From positions 28,126 to 92,125 of the forward strand of contig JBBROD010000002.1 in the NCBI GenBank assembly GCA_038229715.1: 64,000 nucleotides of DNA. Direction: 5' to 3'. Source of the stretch: JANMES01 sp038229715. GTDB lineage: Bacteria > Planctomycetota > Phycisphaerae > Tepidisphaerales > Tepidisphaeraceae. The notes under the pieces are model-generated. The model was not told the origin of the DNA. It did not search any database and saw nothing but the letters and a program-made list of their open reading frames with translations. Positions 55,337 to 63,491 of this stretch are shown in pieces; position 1 is the stretch's first letter, and every line of letters begins with the position of its first letter. The position numbers were made by a program, and so were the translations under genes.

Positions 55337-56452
55337 TTATGCGATCAATCCCGCCAAAACATCCGCCACCGCCGTGGCCGCGTCCGGTCGACCTAGCTTT
55401 TGAGCGGCGGCGGCCATCCGAGATTGCCGACCGCTGTCTTGAAGGAGGGATTGCAGAATCGGCCGCAGCTTGGCGGCGTTTTTCTGCGGGTCCTTTTCGT
55501 CGTCCATGAGAATCGCCGCTCCACCGTCGGCCAGCACCTTGGCGTTGGCGCGCTGGTGGAGGTCTTTGTGGTACGGGTAAGGCATGAGGATCGAGGGAAC
55601 GCCGCAAGCGGTGAGCTCGGCGCAGCTGCTGGCGCCCGATCGGCTGATCGCCATATCCGCGACCGCCCATACGTCCGCCATCGCGGGGGTGAAGTCGATC
55701 ACCTGTGCAGCAGTTTCCTTCTCGCGGTAGGCGGTTCGGACCATCGCGGCGTGGTCTTTGCCCGATAGGTGCAGGATTTGCCAACCCGTCAACGGCAGCG
55801 TCGGCAGTAGCGTGACGGCGGCCTCGTTGATGGTCTGCGCGCCCAGCGAAGCGCCAGTGATCAGCAGGGTTTTCAGCGTCGGGTCGAGCCCTAGGCGCTT
55901 AGCGGCTACTTCGCGGGGCGGGTGCGAAGTGATCGAGGCGCGGATCGGACAGCCGGTGATGTTCAGCATACCGCGATGCGCCGGCGAAACGTGCTCAGCC
56001 GTTTGCTCGAACTGGCAGCAAACGGCCGTCGAATACTGCATCAAATACTTGTTGGCTTTTCCAGGAACGACGTCGGGGTTCACGATCGCGGTCGGGATTT
56101 TCATCAGCGAGGCGATCTTCACCCCCACGCCCGCGGCGTAACCGCCCAAGCCAAGCACGGCGGAGGGTTTGCGGTCGCGGATGATCGTGCGAACCAAGTC
56201 CTTGGTCTCCCGCCAGGCTTTCCAGAACTTGAGCAGGCCGGAGACGGTGCTGACCGGCGGGACGATCGGCTGCGGAATAAACTCAAACCCGGTGGGGGCC
56301 AGAATCGTGCGGTCGATCTCGCGTTGCGTGCAGAGAAAGACGCAATTCACGTCCGGCCGGCTTTCGCGCAGCGCTTCGGCCACCGCGATGCCCGGGTACA
56401 AATGCCCGCCGGTCCCACCGCCGGCGAAGAGAATGGTTTTCGATTCGGGCAT
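55337..56452 (-). CDS. murG: UDP-GlcNAc:undecaprenyl-pyrophosphoryl-MurNAc-pentapeptide transferase MurG
   Basis: 371 residues from MPESKTILFAGGG. GT-B glycosyltransferase at the inner membrane face that makes lipid II from lipid I. The N-terminal GGGTGGHLYPGIAVAEAL loop, LGLGGYAAGVGVKIASL near 95-110, TGASLGAQTINEAA near 190 and the UDP-GlcNAc site SRSGASSCAELTACGVPSILMPYP near 265-290 are all intact. It follows ftsW in the cluster as usual; the frame upstream to 56503 is part of an inverted repeat. Confidence 0.95.
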   Translation of the reverse strand: MPESKTILFAGGGTGGHLYPGIAVAEALRESRPDVNCVFLCTQREIDRTILAPTGFEFIPQPIVPPVSTVSGLLKFWKAWRETKDLVRTIIRDRKPSAVLGLGGYAAGVGVKIASLMKIPTAIVNPDVVPGKANKYLMQYSTAVCCQFEQTAEHVSPAHRGMLNITGCPIRASITSHPPREVAAKRLGLDPTLKTLLITGASLGAQTINEAAVTLLPTLPLTGWQILHLSGKDHAAMVRTAYREKETAAQVIDFTPAMADVWAVADMAISRSGASSCAELTACGVPSILMPYPYHKDLHQRANAKVLADGGAAILMDDEKDPQKNAAKLRPILQSLLQDSGRQSRMAAAAQKLGRPDAATAVADVLAGLIA

Positions 56453-56475
56453 TGTTCTTGACTGCACCCTGCATT

Positions 56476-56579
56476 CGGTAGGACAGACAGGAATGTCTGT
56501 CACGGGCGGTTGTACTCATCCGTCCGTACGAGCCTCGGAGTACCGAGTTTCGTGACAGACAGGAATGTCTGTCCTACCG
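56476..56579. repeat. Inverted repeat, 'GACAGACAGGAATGTCTGTC' family, copy 3
   Basis: Arms CGGTAGGACAGACAG... and ...CTGTCTGTCCTACCG equivalents, 104 bp overall, between ftsW and murG. Shares inner words with the copies at 6545 and 11150. Confidence 0.9.
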
Positions 56580-56590
56580 CGGGAAAGAAA

Positions 56591-57823
56591 CTACGCGGCC
56601 AGTCTGGTGGAAGCCGTCGGCAAGGGCAAGGGTTCGGAAACTGCAATCTCCTCAACGTCGCTTTCATACCGGCTGACGCTGTAGAGCAGCCCGAGCGCGG
56701 CACAGGTAATCACCAACCCGCTTCCGCCGGCGCTGACTAGAGGAAGGGACAAACCTTTGGTCGGGGCCGACACCGTCGCGACGGCGATGTTGATGATCGC
56801 CTGCAGCCCGATCATGCTGCCGACGCCGAACGCCAGCAGCCGGCCGAAGCTGTCGCGCTTTTGCATCACCAGTTGCCAGCTTACGAAGATGATGCCCATG
56901 TAAAGCCCCACGGTCAGCAGCGCGCCGGCCAAGCCCAGTTCCTCGCAGATCACGGAGAAAATAAAGTCGGTCGTATCTTCCGGCAGGTAGCCGAGCTTCT
57001 GCACGCCGTTGCCGAGGCCTTTGCCGAAAATCCCGCCGGTGGTGAAGCTCAGCAGCGACTGGATCATGTGATATCCCTCGCCCTGCGGAGCGGCGTAGGG
57101 GTTCATGAACGCGACGATGCGTTTCCAGCGGTATTCTTTGTGACGCACAAACCAATACGCCGCCGCCATTACCGGCGGAAGGACAATAGCCAAATGCCAC
57201 CAGCGGATTTTGCCGACCAGCAGGATCGTGATCGCGCACACACCGATCAGAGCGGCGGTCCCGAAATCCTGGATCACGACCAGCAGGCAAATCACGCCGA
57301 TCGGCAACAGGGTGGGGATGAAGCCTTTGAAAAATTTGTCCATGTCGACCGGGCGGACGGTCATCCACCAGCACAAGAACAGCACGGTGGCCCACTTGGC
57401 CATCTCGGAGGGTTGAACCTGGACGGGTCCGAGTTTGATCCACCGCCGAGCGCCGTTGACTTCCATGCCGATGTGCGGCACGAGCACGAGTGCGCAGCAG
57501 ACCGCCGACAGCAGAAAAAGCCACGTCAGCGGGCTGCGTTTGATGGATCGGGAGGTCGTGAGGAACTTGCGGTAGTCGATGTGTCCGACGACAAAAAACA
57601 CCGCCAGCGATGCAATCGCGTATTGCGCGTGCTTCGTCCCGCGTTCGGTCCAGTACCAGCCGGTGATTTTGCTCGCCGCAACGTCGGCCGATTCGCCGGT
57701 GACGCCGGTTCCGCTCACGCCGGAGGAGGCCGACTGCACCATCAGCACGCCGAGCGCGAGCAGGGCGAGCACGCAGAGGGCGAGGATATCGCGATGGCGG
57801 AGGCGGTAGATGCTGTCGTCCAT
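56591..57823 (-). CDS. ftsW: Septal/elongation peptidoglycan polymerase FtsW (SEDS family)
   Basis: 410 residues with about ten membrane helices. SEDS family glycosyltransferases polymerise lipid II with a class B PBP. Landmarks: VNGARRWIKLGPVQVQPSEMAKWATV near 125-150, the large loop with FMNPYAAPQGEGYHMIQSLL near 240, FSVICEELGLAGALL near 290 and PTKGLSLPLVSAGGSGLV near 365. The key aspartate near the loop can be aligned only roughly. FtsW versus RodA cannot be decided with certainty; location between mraY and murG favours FtsW. No ftsI or ftsZ is present in the cluster. Confidence 0.92.
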   Translation of the reverse strand: MDDSIYRLRHRDILALCVLALLALGVLMVQSASSGVSGTGVTGESADVAASKITGWYWTERGTKHAQYAIASLAVFFVVGHIDYRKFLTTSRSIKRSPLTWLFLLSAVCCALVLVPHIGMEVNGARRWIKLGPVQVQPSEMAKWATVLFLCWWMTVRPVDMDKFFKGFIPTLLPIGVICLLVVIQDFGTAALIGVCAITILLVGKIRWWHLAIVLPPVMAAAYWFVRHKEYRWKRIVAFMNPYAAPQGEGYHMIQSLLSFTTGGIFGKGLGNGVQKLGYLPEDTTDFIFSVICEELGLAGALLTVGLYMGIIFVSWQLVMQKRDSFGRLLAFGVGSMIGLQAIINIAVATVSAPTKGLSLPLVSAGGSGLVITCAALGLLYSVSRYESDVEEIAVSEPLPLPTASTRLAA

Positions 57824-57862
57824 GAAGTGGTTATCGGACGTGGGCGGGCGGGGACTTGAGGT

Positions 57863-58100
57863 GAAACCCGAATGACGAAACCCGGAACCCGGAACTTGAA
57901 ACCCGAATGACGAAACCCGGAACTTGAAACCCGAATGACGAAACCCGAAATCCGAATGAATGACGAAATCCGAATGACGAATGACGAAAAACTCAATACT
58001 CGGAAGTTCGACATTCTGGTTTCGTCATTCGTTATTCATTGGGATTTCGGGTTTCGTCATTCGTCATTGATTCGGATTTCTGGTTTCGTCATTCGGATTT
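57863..58100. repeat. Long inverted repeat, 'CCGAATGACGAAACC' family, mraY-ftsW junction
   Basis: Left arm 57863-57988 with about five to six CCGAATGACGAAA words, right arm 58018-58100 with TTCGTCATTCGG words. The mraY stop codon (58099-58101) overlaps the right arm. This is the place where murD stands in the standard dcw order. Confidence 0.92.
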
Positions 58101-59241
58101 AGCGCAGCTTAACCGTCGCCAGCGCCATAGCCGCCAGCATGGCGGTAATCAGCCAAAAGCGAACGACCACTTGGTTCTCGCTCCATCCCTTCCGCTGAAA
58201 GTGGTGGTGCAGCGGGGCCATCAGGAATATCCGCCGACCTTCACCGTACTTGCGGCGGCTGTACTTGAAGTACCCGACCTGCAGCATCACGCTGACTGCC
58301 TCGGCCACGAACACGCCGCCCATGATGAAGAGCATCACTTCCTGGCGGATGACGATCGCGATGTAGCCGATGAGCGCCCCTAGGGCGAGCGAGCCGGTAT
58401 CTCCCATAAACACCGCGGCGGGGTTGGCGTTATGCCAGAGGAAGCCGAGGCACGCCCCGGTCATCGCCCCGGCGAGCACGGCCATTTGGTCACTTCCCTG
58501 GATGTACGAAAAGAACAGCTTGGGCGCCAGTTCCTTATCGCTCAGCACGATGGCGAGGATCATGAACGCGAAACTGACGATCGCCATGCACCCGCTGGCG
58601 AGGCCGTCGAGGCCGTCGGTGAGATTCACCGCGTTGCTCGTGCCGGTGAGGACGATCGTGCCAACTAGGACGAACGAGATCACGCCGAGATGGATCGTCA
58701 GGTCTTTGAAAAACGGGAAATAAAACAGATTCCGTTCCGCGATCGCCTCGCCGTGACGGTGAACAAAATACGAGATAATGACAGCCAGACCGACCTGAAA
58801 CAGCAGCTTCTCGATCGAAGACAACCCCTGCCGGCTGCCCGTGCGCCGGCCGGCGGTGAGTTTGAGCCAGTCGTCGACCGCGCCGATCGCCGCGACAATC
58901 AGCAGGCAAAGCAGGCCGACGCGGACGAAGAAATTCTGCAAATCCGCCAGCAGCAGGATCGTCGCGACCATCGACGCGACGATGAGGATTCCGCCCATTG
59001 TGGGCGTGCCCTTTTTACTGGCCATCATCGCGTTGACCTCGGCCTGATCGAAGTTGGCGGTATCGCCGATCTTCTGCGCCCGCAGCCATCGGATCACGCG
59101 AGGGCCGAGCAGCAGCACGAGGAAGAAGCTCAGTAGGATCGACGCGGTGGCCTGGAAGGTGACGTACGTGAAGACGCGGAAGAACCCGAGGTGATGGTCG
59201 TTGAGCCAGGCTTCTAAATGTTTGGCGAAGAGATAGATCAT
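58099..59241 (-). CDS. mraY: Phospho-MurNAc-pentapeptide transferase MraY
   Basis: 380 residues, ten membrane helices. Transfers phospho-MurNAc-pentapeptide to undecaprenyl phosphate. Motifs: the DDWLKL pair near 145-150 (GAVDDWLKLTAGRRTGSRQG), NAVNLTDGLDGLASG near 215, MGDTGSLALGALIGY near 287 and APLHHHFQRKGWSENQVV near 345. The catalytic aspartates and the HHH cluster are present. N-terminal MIYLFAKHLEAWL is typical. Between murF and ftsW. Confidence 0.96.
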   Translation of the reverse strand: MIYLFAKHLEAWLNDHHLGFFRVFTYVTFQATASILLSFFLVLLLGPRVIRWLRAQKIGDTANFDQAEVNAMMASKKGTPTMGGILIVASMVATILLLADLQNFFVRVGLLCLLIVAAIGAVDDWLKLTAGRRTGSRQGLSSIEKLLFQVGLAVIISYFVHRHGEAIAERNLFYFPFFKDLTIHLGVISFVLVGTIVLTGTSNAVNLTDGLDGLASGCMAIVSFAFMILAIVLSDKELAPKLFFSYIQGSDQMAVLAGAMTGACLGFLWHNANPAAVFMGDTGSLALGALIGYIAIVIRQEVMLFIMGGVFVAEAVSVMLQVGYFKYSRRKYGEGRRIFLMAPLHHHFQRKGWSENQVVVRFWLITAMLAAMALATVKLR

Positions 59242-59276
59242 GCGTTAACAAAAGCCAGTGTAGAAGCCCGTATAGA

Positions 59277-59415
59277 AGCCCGAATGACGAAACCCGAAAT
59301 CCGAATGAATGACGAAATCCGAATGACGAATGACGAAAAATATTGACGCCCGGATTTCGTCATTCGGGTTTCGTCATTCGTCATTCATTCGGATTTCGGG
59401 TTTCGTTATTCGGAT
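59277..59415. repeat. Inverted repeat, 'CCGAATGACGAAACCC' family, murF-mraY junction
   Basis: Left arm 59277-59336, right arm 59351-59415, tandem words as at 53670 and 57863. Directly beyond the murF stop codon (59421-59423). Confidence 0.92.
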
Positions 59416-59420
59416 TTACG

Positions 59421-60827
59421 TTACCCCGCCGCCTTTCGTTTCGCCGGCGTACTTCGTGATGTTTCAATCGACCTCGCCACTTCCTCCAGATGCATCGACC
59501 GCGAGGCCTTCAGCAAAATCAGATCGCCGCGGGTCAGCAGTTTCGGTACGACCTTGGCGGCGTTGACGGCCGTTGAGTATCGCCGCACGCGGTCTTTCGG
59601 CATGCCGGATTTGATCGCCGCACTGGCGGCGAGCGCGGCGTTTTTGCCGACGCAGATGAGCAAATCGACCTTCTGGTTCGCAACCACCTGTCCGATTTCT
59701 TTGTGATAGTGATCGCTGCTGGCGCCGAGTTCGAGCATGTCGCCGAGGATCGCGACGCGCCGCCCGGCCGCGGGGAGATCGACCAGCGTTTGCAGCCCGG
59801 CCCGCATGGAACTGGGGTTGGCGTTGTAGGCATCGTTCAGCAGCGTGACGCCTCCGAACTCGGCAAGTTGCAGCCGCATGTCTGCGCCGGTGGCGTCGGC
59901 GAGGGAATGGATGATCGCGTCTTCACTCACGCCCAATCGTCGTCCGACGGCAATCGCCGACAGCGCGTTGCTCGCGGTGTGCCTGCCGAGCAGGGGGACG
60001 AACACATCGCGCCGGCCGTTCAGGCGGAAGGTGGTTCCGTTCGGCATGCAGTCGATATCGGTGGCGTAAAGATCGTTGCTGGGGTTGAAACCGAACGTGA
60101 TCACCTTGCCCGCGTACCCGCCGACGGCGGTGAGCAGATCGGCATCATCGCCGTTGACGATCAGTGCGCCCGCAGGGTTCAGGCCGGCGATGATCGTCGC
60201 GTTTTCACGCCGCACGCCGGCCAAGTCGTCGAGGCCTTCCAGATGCTCGGCCCCCGCATTGGTGATGACCGCGACGTCCGGCTGGGCCATGTTTGTCAGC
60301 GAGAAGATCTCGCCATGATGGTTGGTGCCCATTTCCAGCACGAGAAAATCATCGGCCGGGTTGGCGGCGAAGATCGTGATCGGCACGCCGATGTCGTTGT
60401 TGTAACTCTTAGGCGAGATCGACCCGCGCAGTTTCCCGCGGAGGGCGGCGTCGATCAGCTTCTTGGTACTCGTCTTCCCGTTGCTTCCCGCGACGGCGAT
60501 CACTTTCGACCGCATCTGCGAGCGAACGTACGTCGCGAGTTGCCCGAAGGCTGCCCGCGCGTTGGGCACCTGAATCAGATGAAGGTTCGGTTGCGGCGTA
60601 GCAGGGGGATGTTCGACGATCGCCGCGATCGCGCCCTTGCCGGCTGCGTCCGGTAAAAACGCATGGCCGTCGAGCCGATCGCCTTTGATCGCAACGTACA
60701 ACGCGCCGGGCTGAATCTCACGCGTGTTGTTGGAGACCGACGTGATCACCGCTTCGCTCGACGGCGACGCCGACAGCGTTTTGCCACGAACGGCCAGGCG
60801 AATTTGTTGAAGAGTGAGAGGCTTCAT
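59421..60827 (-). CDS. murF: UDP-MurNAc-tripeptide--D-alanyl-D-alanine ligase MurF
   Basis: 468 residues starting MKPLTLQQIRLAVRG. ATP-dependent ligase that adds D-Ala-D-Ala, completing the UDP-MurNAc-pentapeptide. P-loop AVAGSNGKTSTKKLIDAA near 112, EMGTNHHGEIFSLTNMAQPDVAVITNAGAEHLEGL near 160-195 and the central-domain GRHTASNALSAIAVGRRLG near 285 are present. C-terminal LNDAYNANPSSMRAGLQTL near 335 and VGKNAALAAS near 405 belong to the third domain. Follows murE; both are intact. Confidence 0.95.
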   Translation of the reverse strand: MKPLTLQQIRLAVRGKTLSASPSSEAVITSVSNNTREIQPGALYVAIKGDRLDGHAFLPDAAGKGAIAAIVEHPPATPQPNLHLIQVPNARAAFGQLATYVRSQMRSKVIAVAGSNGKTSTKKLIDAALRGKLRGSISPKSYNNDIGVPITIFAANPADDFLVLEMGTNHHGEIFSLTNMAQPDVAVITNAGAEHLEGLDDLAGVRRENATIIAGLNPAGALIVNGDDADLLTAVGGYAGKVITFGFNPSNDLYATDIDCMPNGTTFRLNGRRDVFVPLLGRHTASNALSAIAVGRRLGVSEDAIIHSLADATGADMRLQLAEFGGVTLLNDAYNANPSSMRAGLQTLVDLPAAGRRVAILGDMLELGASSDHYHKEIGQVVANQKVDLLICVGKNAALAASAAIKSGMPKDRVRRYSTAVNAAKVVPKLLTRGDLILLKASRSMHLEEVARSIETSRSTPAKRKAAG

Positions 60828-60832
60828 AAAGT

Positions 60833-60919
60833 TGGACTGTGGATTGTGGAATGTAGATTGTGGAAATCGACCGACTTGCTACGTCGATCCACATTCCACA
60901 ATCCACAATCAACCATCCA
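60833..60919. repeat. Inverted repeat, 'GTGGATTGTGGAATGTAG' family, murE-murF junction
   Basis: Left arm 60833-60864 and right arm 60889-60919 of GATTGTGGAATG words. The murE stop codon (60909-60911) lies inside the right arm. Confidence 0.85.
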
Positions 60920-62360
60920 CAATCGCATTCACGGCTTCCTCCACATCGTCAAAATGGTGCTTAACAGTCCCGACAATTTGGTAATTTTCATGTCCCTTGC
61001 CGGCCAGCAGTACGACATCGTTCGGCTGCGCGTCCGATAGGATTTGCGCGATGGCCGACCTGCGATCGGGATCGACGCGCACGCGCTCGGTGCTGGCGAA
61101 GCCCTGCATGATGTCGGCGATGATCGCATCGGGTTGCTCCTCGCGCGGGTTATCGCTGGTAACGTAAATTTCGTCGGCCAATTGCTCGCAGGCTTTAGCC
61201 ATCTTGGGGCGCTTGGTTCTGTCTCGATCGCCGCCGCAGCCGAAGAGGACGCGGAGCTTGCCCTTGGTCAGCGGGCGAAGGGCGGTGAGGACGTTGATCA
61301 GGCCGTCGTCGGTGTGAGCGTAGTCGACGAACACGCCGAACGGCTGACCCGCGCGGACGACTTGCAGCCGGCCCGGCGCGCCTTGAGCGTCCTTCAAACC
61401 GGCGGCGAGTTGATGAACGCCAAGACCGAAAGTTTCGCCGACCAGCGCGGCGGCGCACAGCGCGTTTTCGATGTTGTGCCTGCCGATCATCGGCATGTTC
61501 ACTTCGGCGCTGCCGTCGGGCGTGTGCAGGATGAAATGCGTTCCCTTCGGGGTGATCTTGAAATCACGAGCCCGATAGTCAGCCGCCGGGCTGAAGCCGA
61601 AACGGATCAGCCGGCCGTGACACGCCGCGATCATTCGCGCGTTCCACTTGTCATCGCAATTGACGACGGCGACCGCGTCGTCCGCGAGCGACTCAAACAG
61701 GCGGGCTTTGCTGGCGGCGTAGTTATCCATAGAGCCGTGGTAATCGAGATGATCCTGCGTGAGATTGGTAAACCCCGCGCCGGCGAATGTGACGCCGGCC
61801 ACCCGTTGTTGATCGAGCGCGTGGCTGCTGGTTTCGATGGCGCAGGCGTCGCAGCCGTTGGATTTCATGGCGGCCAGCAGGTTGGCGACGTCGATCGCGC
61901 CGGGCGTGGTCATCTGCGCTTCGGAGCGGGTTCGGCCGTCGTCGATCTCGACCGTGCCGATCATGCCGCTGCGCTTCCCGACGCTCGCGAGCAGATGGCG
62001 GATGATGTAGGCGGTTGTTGTCTTCCCGTTCGTGCCAGTGACCGCGAGCACTTTCAAGGTCTTGCTCGGATTGCCGGCGAGCACATTAGCCAATACCGAA
62101 GCAGCCTTAGCCGGGTCGTTGTAAGCGATCACCGGCAGCGGGGAGGCGGCGGGGATTGACTGGGCGATCGCGGCGACGGCGCCTTTGGCGGCAGCGTCGG
62201 CGAGGAACTTCAGCCCGTCGATTTTCATCCCGGGCCTGGCGATGAACAGATCGCCGGGCTGGACGAGTCGAGAATCGTCGCAGGTTCGATTAATTTGCAG
62301 GGTTTTGTCGGGTGAAATCAGCCCGGAATCGAGCTTTTGAAGCAGGGTGGCCAGCAGCAT
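60909..62360 (-). CDS. murE: UDP-MurNAc-L-Ala-D-Glu--meso-diaminopimelate ligase MurE
   Basis: 483 residues from MLLATLLQKLDSG (alternative start 62408, 16 residues longer, weaker). Adds the third amino acid to the stem peptide. P-loop VTGTNGKTTTAYIIRHLL near 110, LTQDHLDYHG near 205, GRHNIENALCAAALVGE near 305 and the C-terminal specificity motif SDNPREE near 395: DNPR is the meso-diaminopimelate type rather than lysine. First gene of the cluster read from the right. A sigma-70-like promoter (62422-62450) lies just upstream. Confidence 0.95.
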   Translation of the reverse strand: MLLATLLQKLDSGLISPDKTLQINRTCDDSRLVQPGDLFIARPGMKIDGLKFLADAAAKGAVAAIAQSIPAASPLPVIAYNDPAKAASVLANVLAGNPSKTLKVLAVTGTNGKTTTAYIIRHLLASVGKRSGMIGTVEIDDGRTRSEAQMTTPGAIDVANLLAAMKSNGCDACAIETSSHALDQQRVAGVTFAGAGFTNLTQDHLDYHGSMDNYAASKARLFESLADDAVAVVNCDDKWNARMIAACHGRLIRFGFSPAADYRARDFKITPKGTHFILHTPDGSAEVNMPMIGRHNIENALCAAALVGETFGLGVHQLAAGLKDAQGAPGRLQVVRAGQPFGVFVDYAHTDDGLINVLTALRPLTKGKLRVLFGCGGDRDRTKRPKMAKACEQLADEIYVTSDNPREEQPDAIIADIMQGFASTERVRVDPDRRSAIAQILSDAQPNDVVLLAGKGHENYQIVGTVKHHFDDVEEAVNAIVDG

Positions 62361-62421
62361 CGGGACGTCCCTTTCCCACAGCGGTGCAACCGCAAGACGT
62401 GAATCCATTCACGCGGTCCGC

Positions 62422-62450
62422 AAAATAGCAGATCGACAGATGCGAATCAA
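62422..62450 (-). promoter_or_regulatory. Promoter of the dcw cluster (murE)
   Basis: On the minus strand TTGATT (62450-62445), 17-bp spacer, TATTTT (62427-62422). Start of transcription near 62415, giving a leader of about 55 nt for a start at 62360. It is divergent from the rRNA promoters. Confidence 0.5.
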
Positions 62451-62530
62451 CGTGAACTATCTCAAACGGCCAGTAATTCAGAGACATAAATGACTGGCAG
62501 CGAGGCGGCGAGATTTTTCAGCACTATCAC

Positions 62531-62559
62531 TTGACGTATCGTTCAGGTGTTGGCATAAT
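62531..62559 (+). promoter_or_regulatory. rRNA operon promoter P1
   Basis: TTGACG (62531-62536), 17-bp spacer, CATAAT (62554-62559). Transcription would start near 62566, over 900 bases before 16S. Confidence 0.6.
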
Positions 62560-62870
62560 AACCCCTCGTTCAGTTGGTTGTGTCCCCGGCTAGTACTCGG
62601 CTGCGGTGCTCAAACTGCGGCGGTTAGCGAGTTCAAGCCGTCTGTTGCAAATCAGCAACACCCTTGAAAACGCGATAGTGCTCAAAGCCTTACGAAGGTA
62701 AGGAATGAGTATTTGTCACGCCTGTTTTTGTCGACTGATCTAGAGTCGACGACGCGACTGAACGTAGCTTAACAGGCTGGATTGAGAGGCTAATAAGTCT
62801 TTTCATGACAGGCGGTTAAGAGAAAATTTTGGTGGCGAAAAGATTGGGTTAAAAATCTTTTCAACACCCG
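62560..62870 (+). ncRNA. Transcribed region between P1 and P2; possible separate RNA or long leader
   Basis: No ORF. A perfect 7-bp stem GTCGACT-GATCTAG-AGTCGAC lies around 62730-62750, preceded by a TTTTT run. I do not recognise a tRNA, SRP RNA or 6S motif here. It is either a long rRNA leader or a small RNA upstream of P2. Confidence 0.25.
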
Positions 62871-62898
62871 TTGACAACGGTGGAAACGACGATAGTAT
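62871..62898 (+). promoter_or_regulatory. rRNA operon promoter P2
   Basis: TTGACA (62871-62876), 16-bp spacer, TAGTAT (62893-62898), with A/T-rich stretches just upstream that could act as an UP element. Confidence 0.7.
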
Positions 62899-62993
62899 TC
62901 CGCCTCCCCTGACCGGGACATCAGCCGAAAGTTGATGGCAGAGATAAATCACGATACTGAGGTGCGAAAGCATCGGGATGTCGTTTGTTGTAG

Positions 62994-63004
62994 TTCTTTG
63001 ACAA
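62994..63004 (+). promoter_or_regulatory. boxA-like antitermination site in the rRNA leader
   Basis: GTTCTTTGACA resembles the NusB/S10-binding boxA (TGCTCTTTAACA). The remaining leader to 63491 has no gene. Confidence 0.55.
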
Positions 63005-63424
63005 GTGAATAGTCGGATAAGCCGCGAGGGTGTGTGTTCAGGAACTTGTGTGTAACAAGTGGCCTGGACGATCCAAGTCGTCGGCTCGTGAAACTCGTTT
63101 CACCCTTGAAAGTTTAATGAGTAGTTCAGAGCCTTCGCATTGTTGTATCTCAAGCAACATCTTCGTGGTGCACGCAAGTAAGTGATCTTCCTTGATCATT
63201 TTTTTGAAGTTTGCCAGTTGAAGTTTGTTGTTTGAGCCTTGCATCGATTCGGTACTACGGAACACAAGTCGCAAGACGAGTGGTCCGGTGGATCGAATCG
63301 ACTGACTCGCCACCCTTAGCCGTGTGGTGAGCAGTAACAGCCGATCAGAAAAGTCTTAAATCTGATCGGTATGAAGCAAACTCGTTTCGTGGATAACGCG
63401 TTTTGAGAAACTGTTAGTCTCTGT

Positions 63425-63451
63425 CGGTAGGACAGACATTCGTGTCTGTTT
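63425..63451 (+). repeat. Half copy of the 'GACAGACATTCCTGTCTGTC' family in the rRNA leader
   Basis: CGGTAGGACAGACATT followed by CGTGTCTG: one arm only, 40 bp before the mature 16S end. It folds as a hairpin (ACAGACA-TTCG-TGTCTGT). Full copies at 6545, 11150 and 56476. Confidence 0.8.
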
Positions 63452-63491
63452 TGCTACACGGGGCATGAGGATCGAAACGTGCCAAGAAATT

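Noticed and set aside
57863..58100. CRISPR-like array
   Set aside because: The words CCGAATGACGAAA repeat at irregular 12-25 bp intervals with no unique spacers of constant length, the second half is the inverted complement, and no cas genes are near.
61044..62159. Plus-strand ORF of 371 codons opposite murE
   Set aside because: Antisense shadow of murE, which has P-loop and DNPR motifs. The same reasoning excludes the large ORFs opposite ftsW, mraY, murF, murB and trmD.
62560..62760. A tRNA, 6S or SRP RNA gene after P1
   Set aside because: No cloverleaf with a T-loop GTTCRANNC in the right place, no SRP GGAAGGAAGC motif, and no clear 6S-like closing stem could be found by eye.
63038..63313. 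Minus-strand ORF in the rRNA leader
   Set aside because: Lies in the rRNA leader between P2 and 16S, no ribosome-binding site and no family resemblance.
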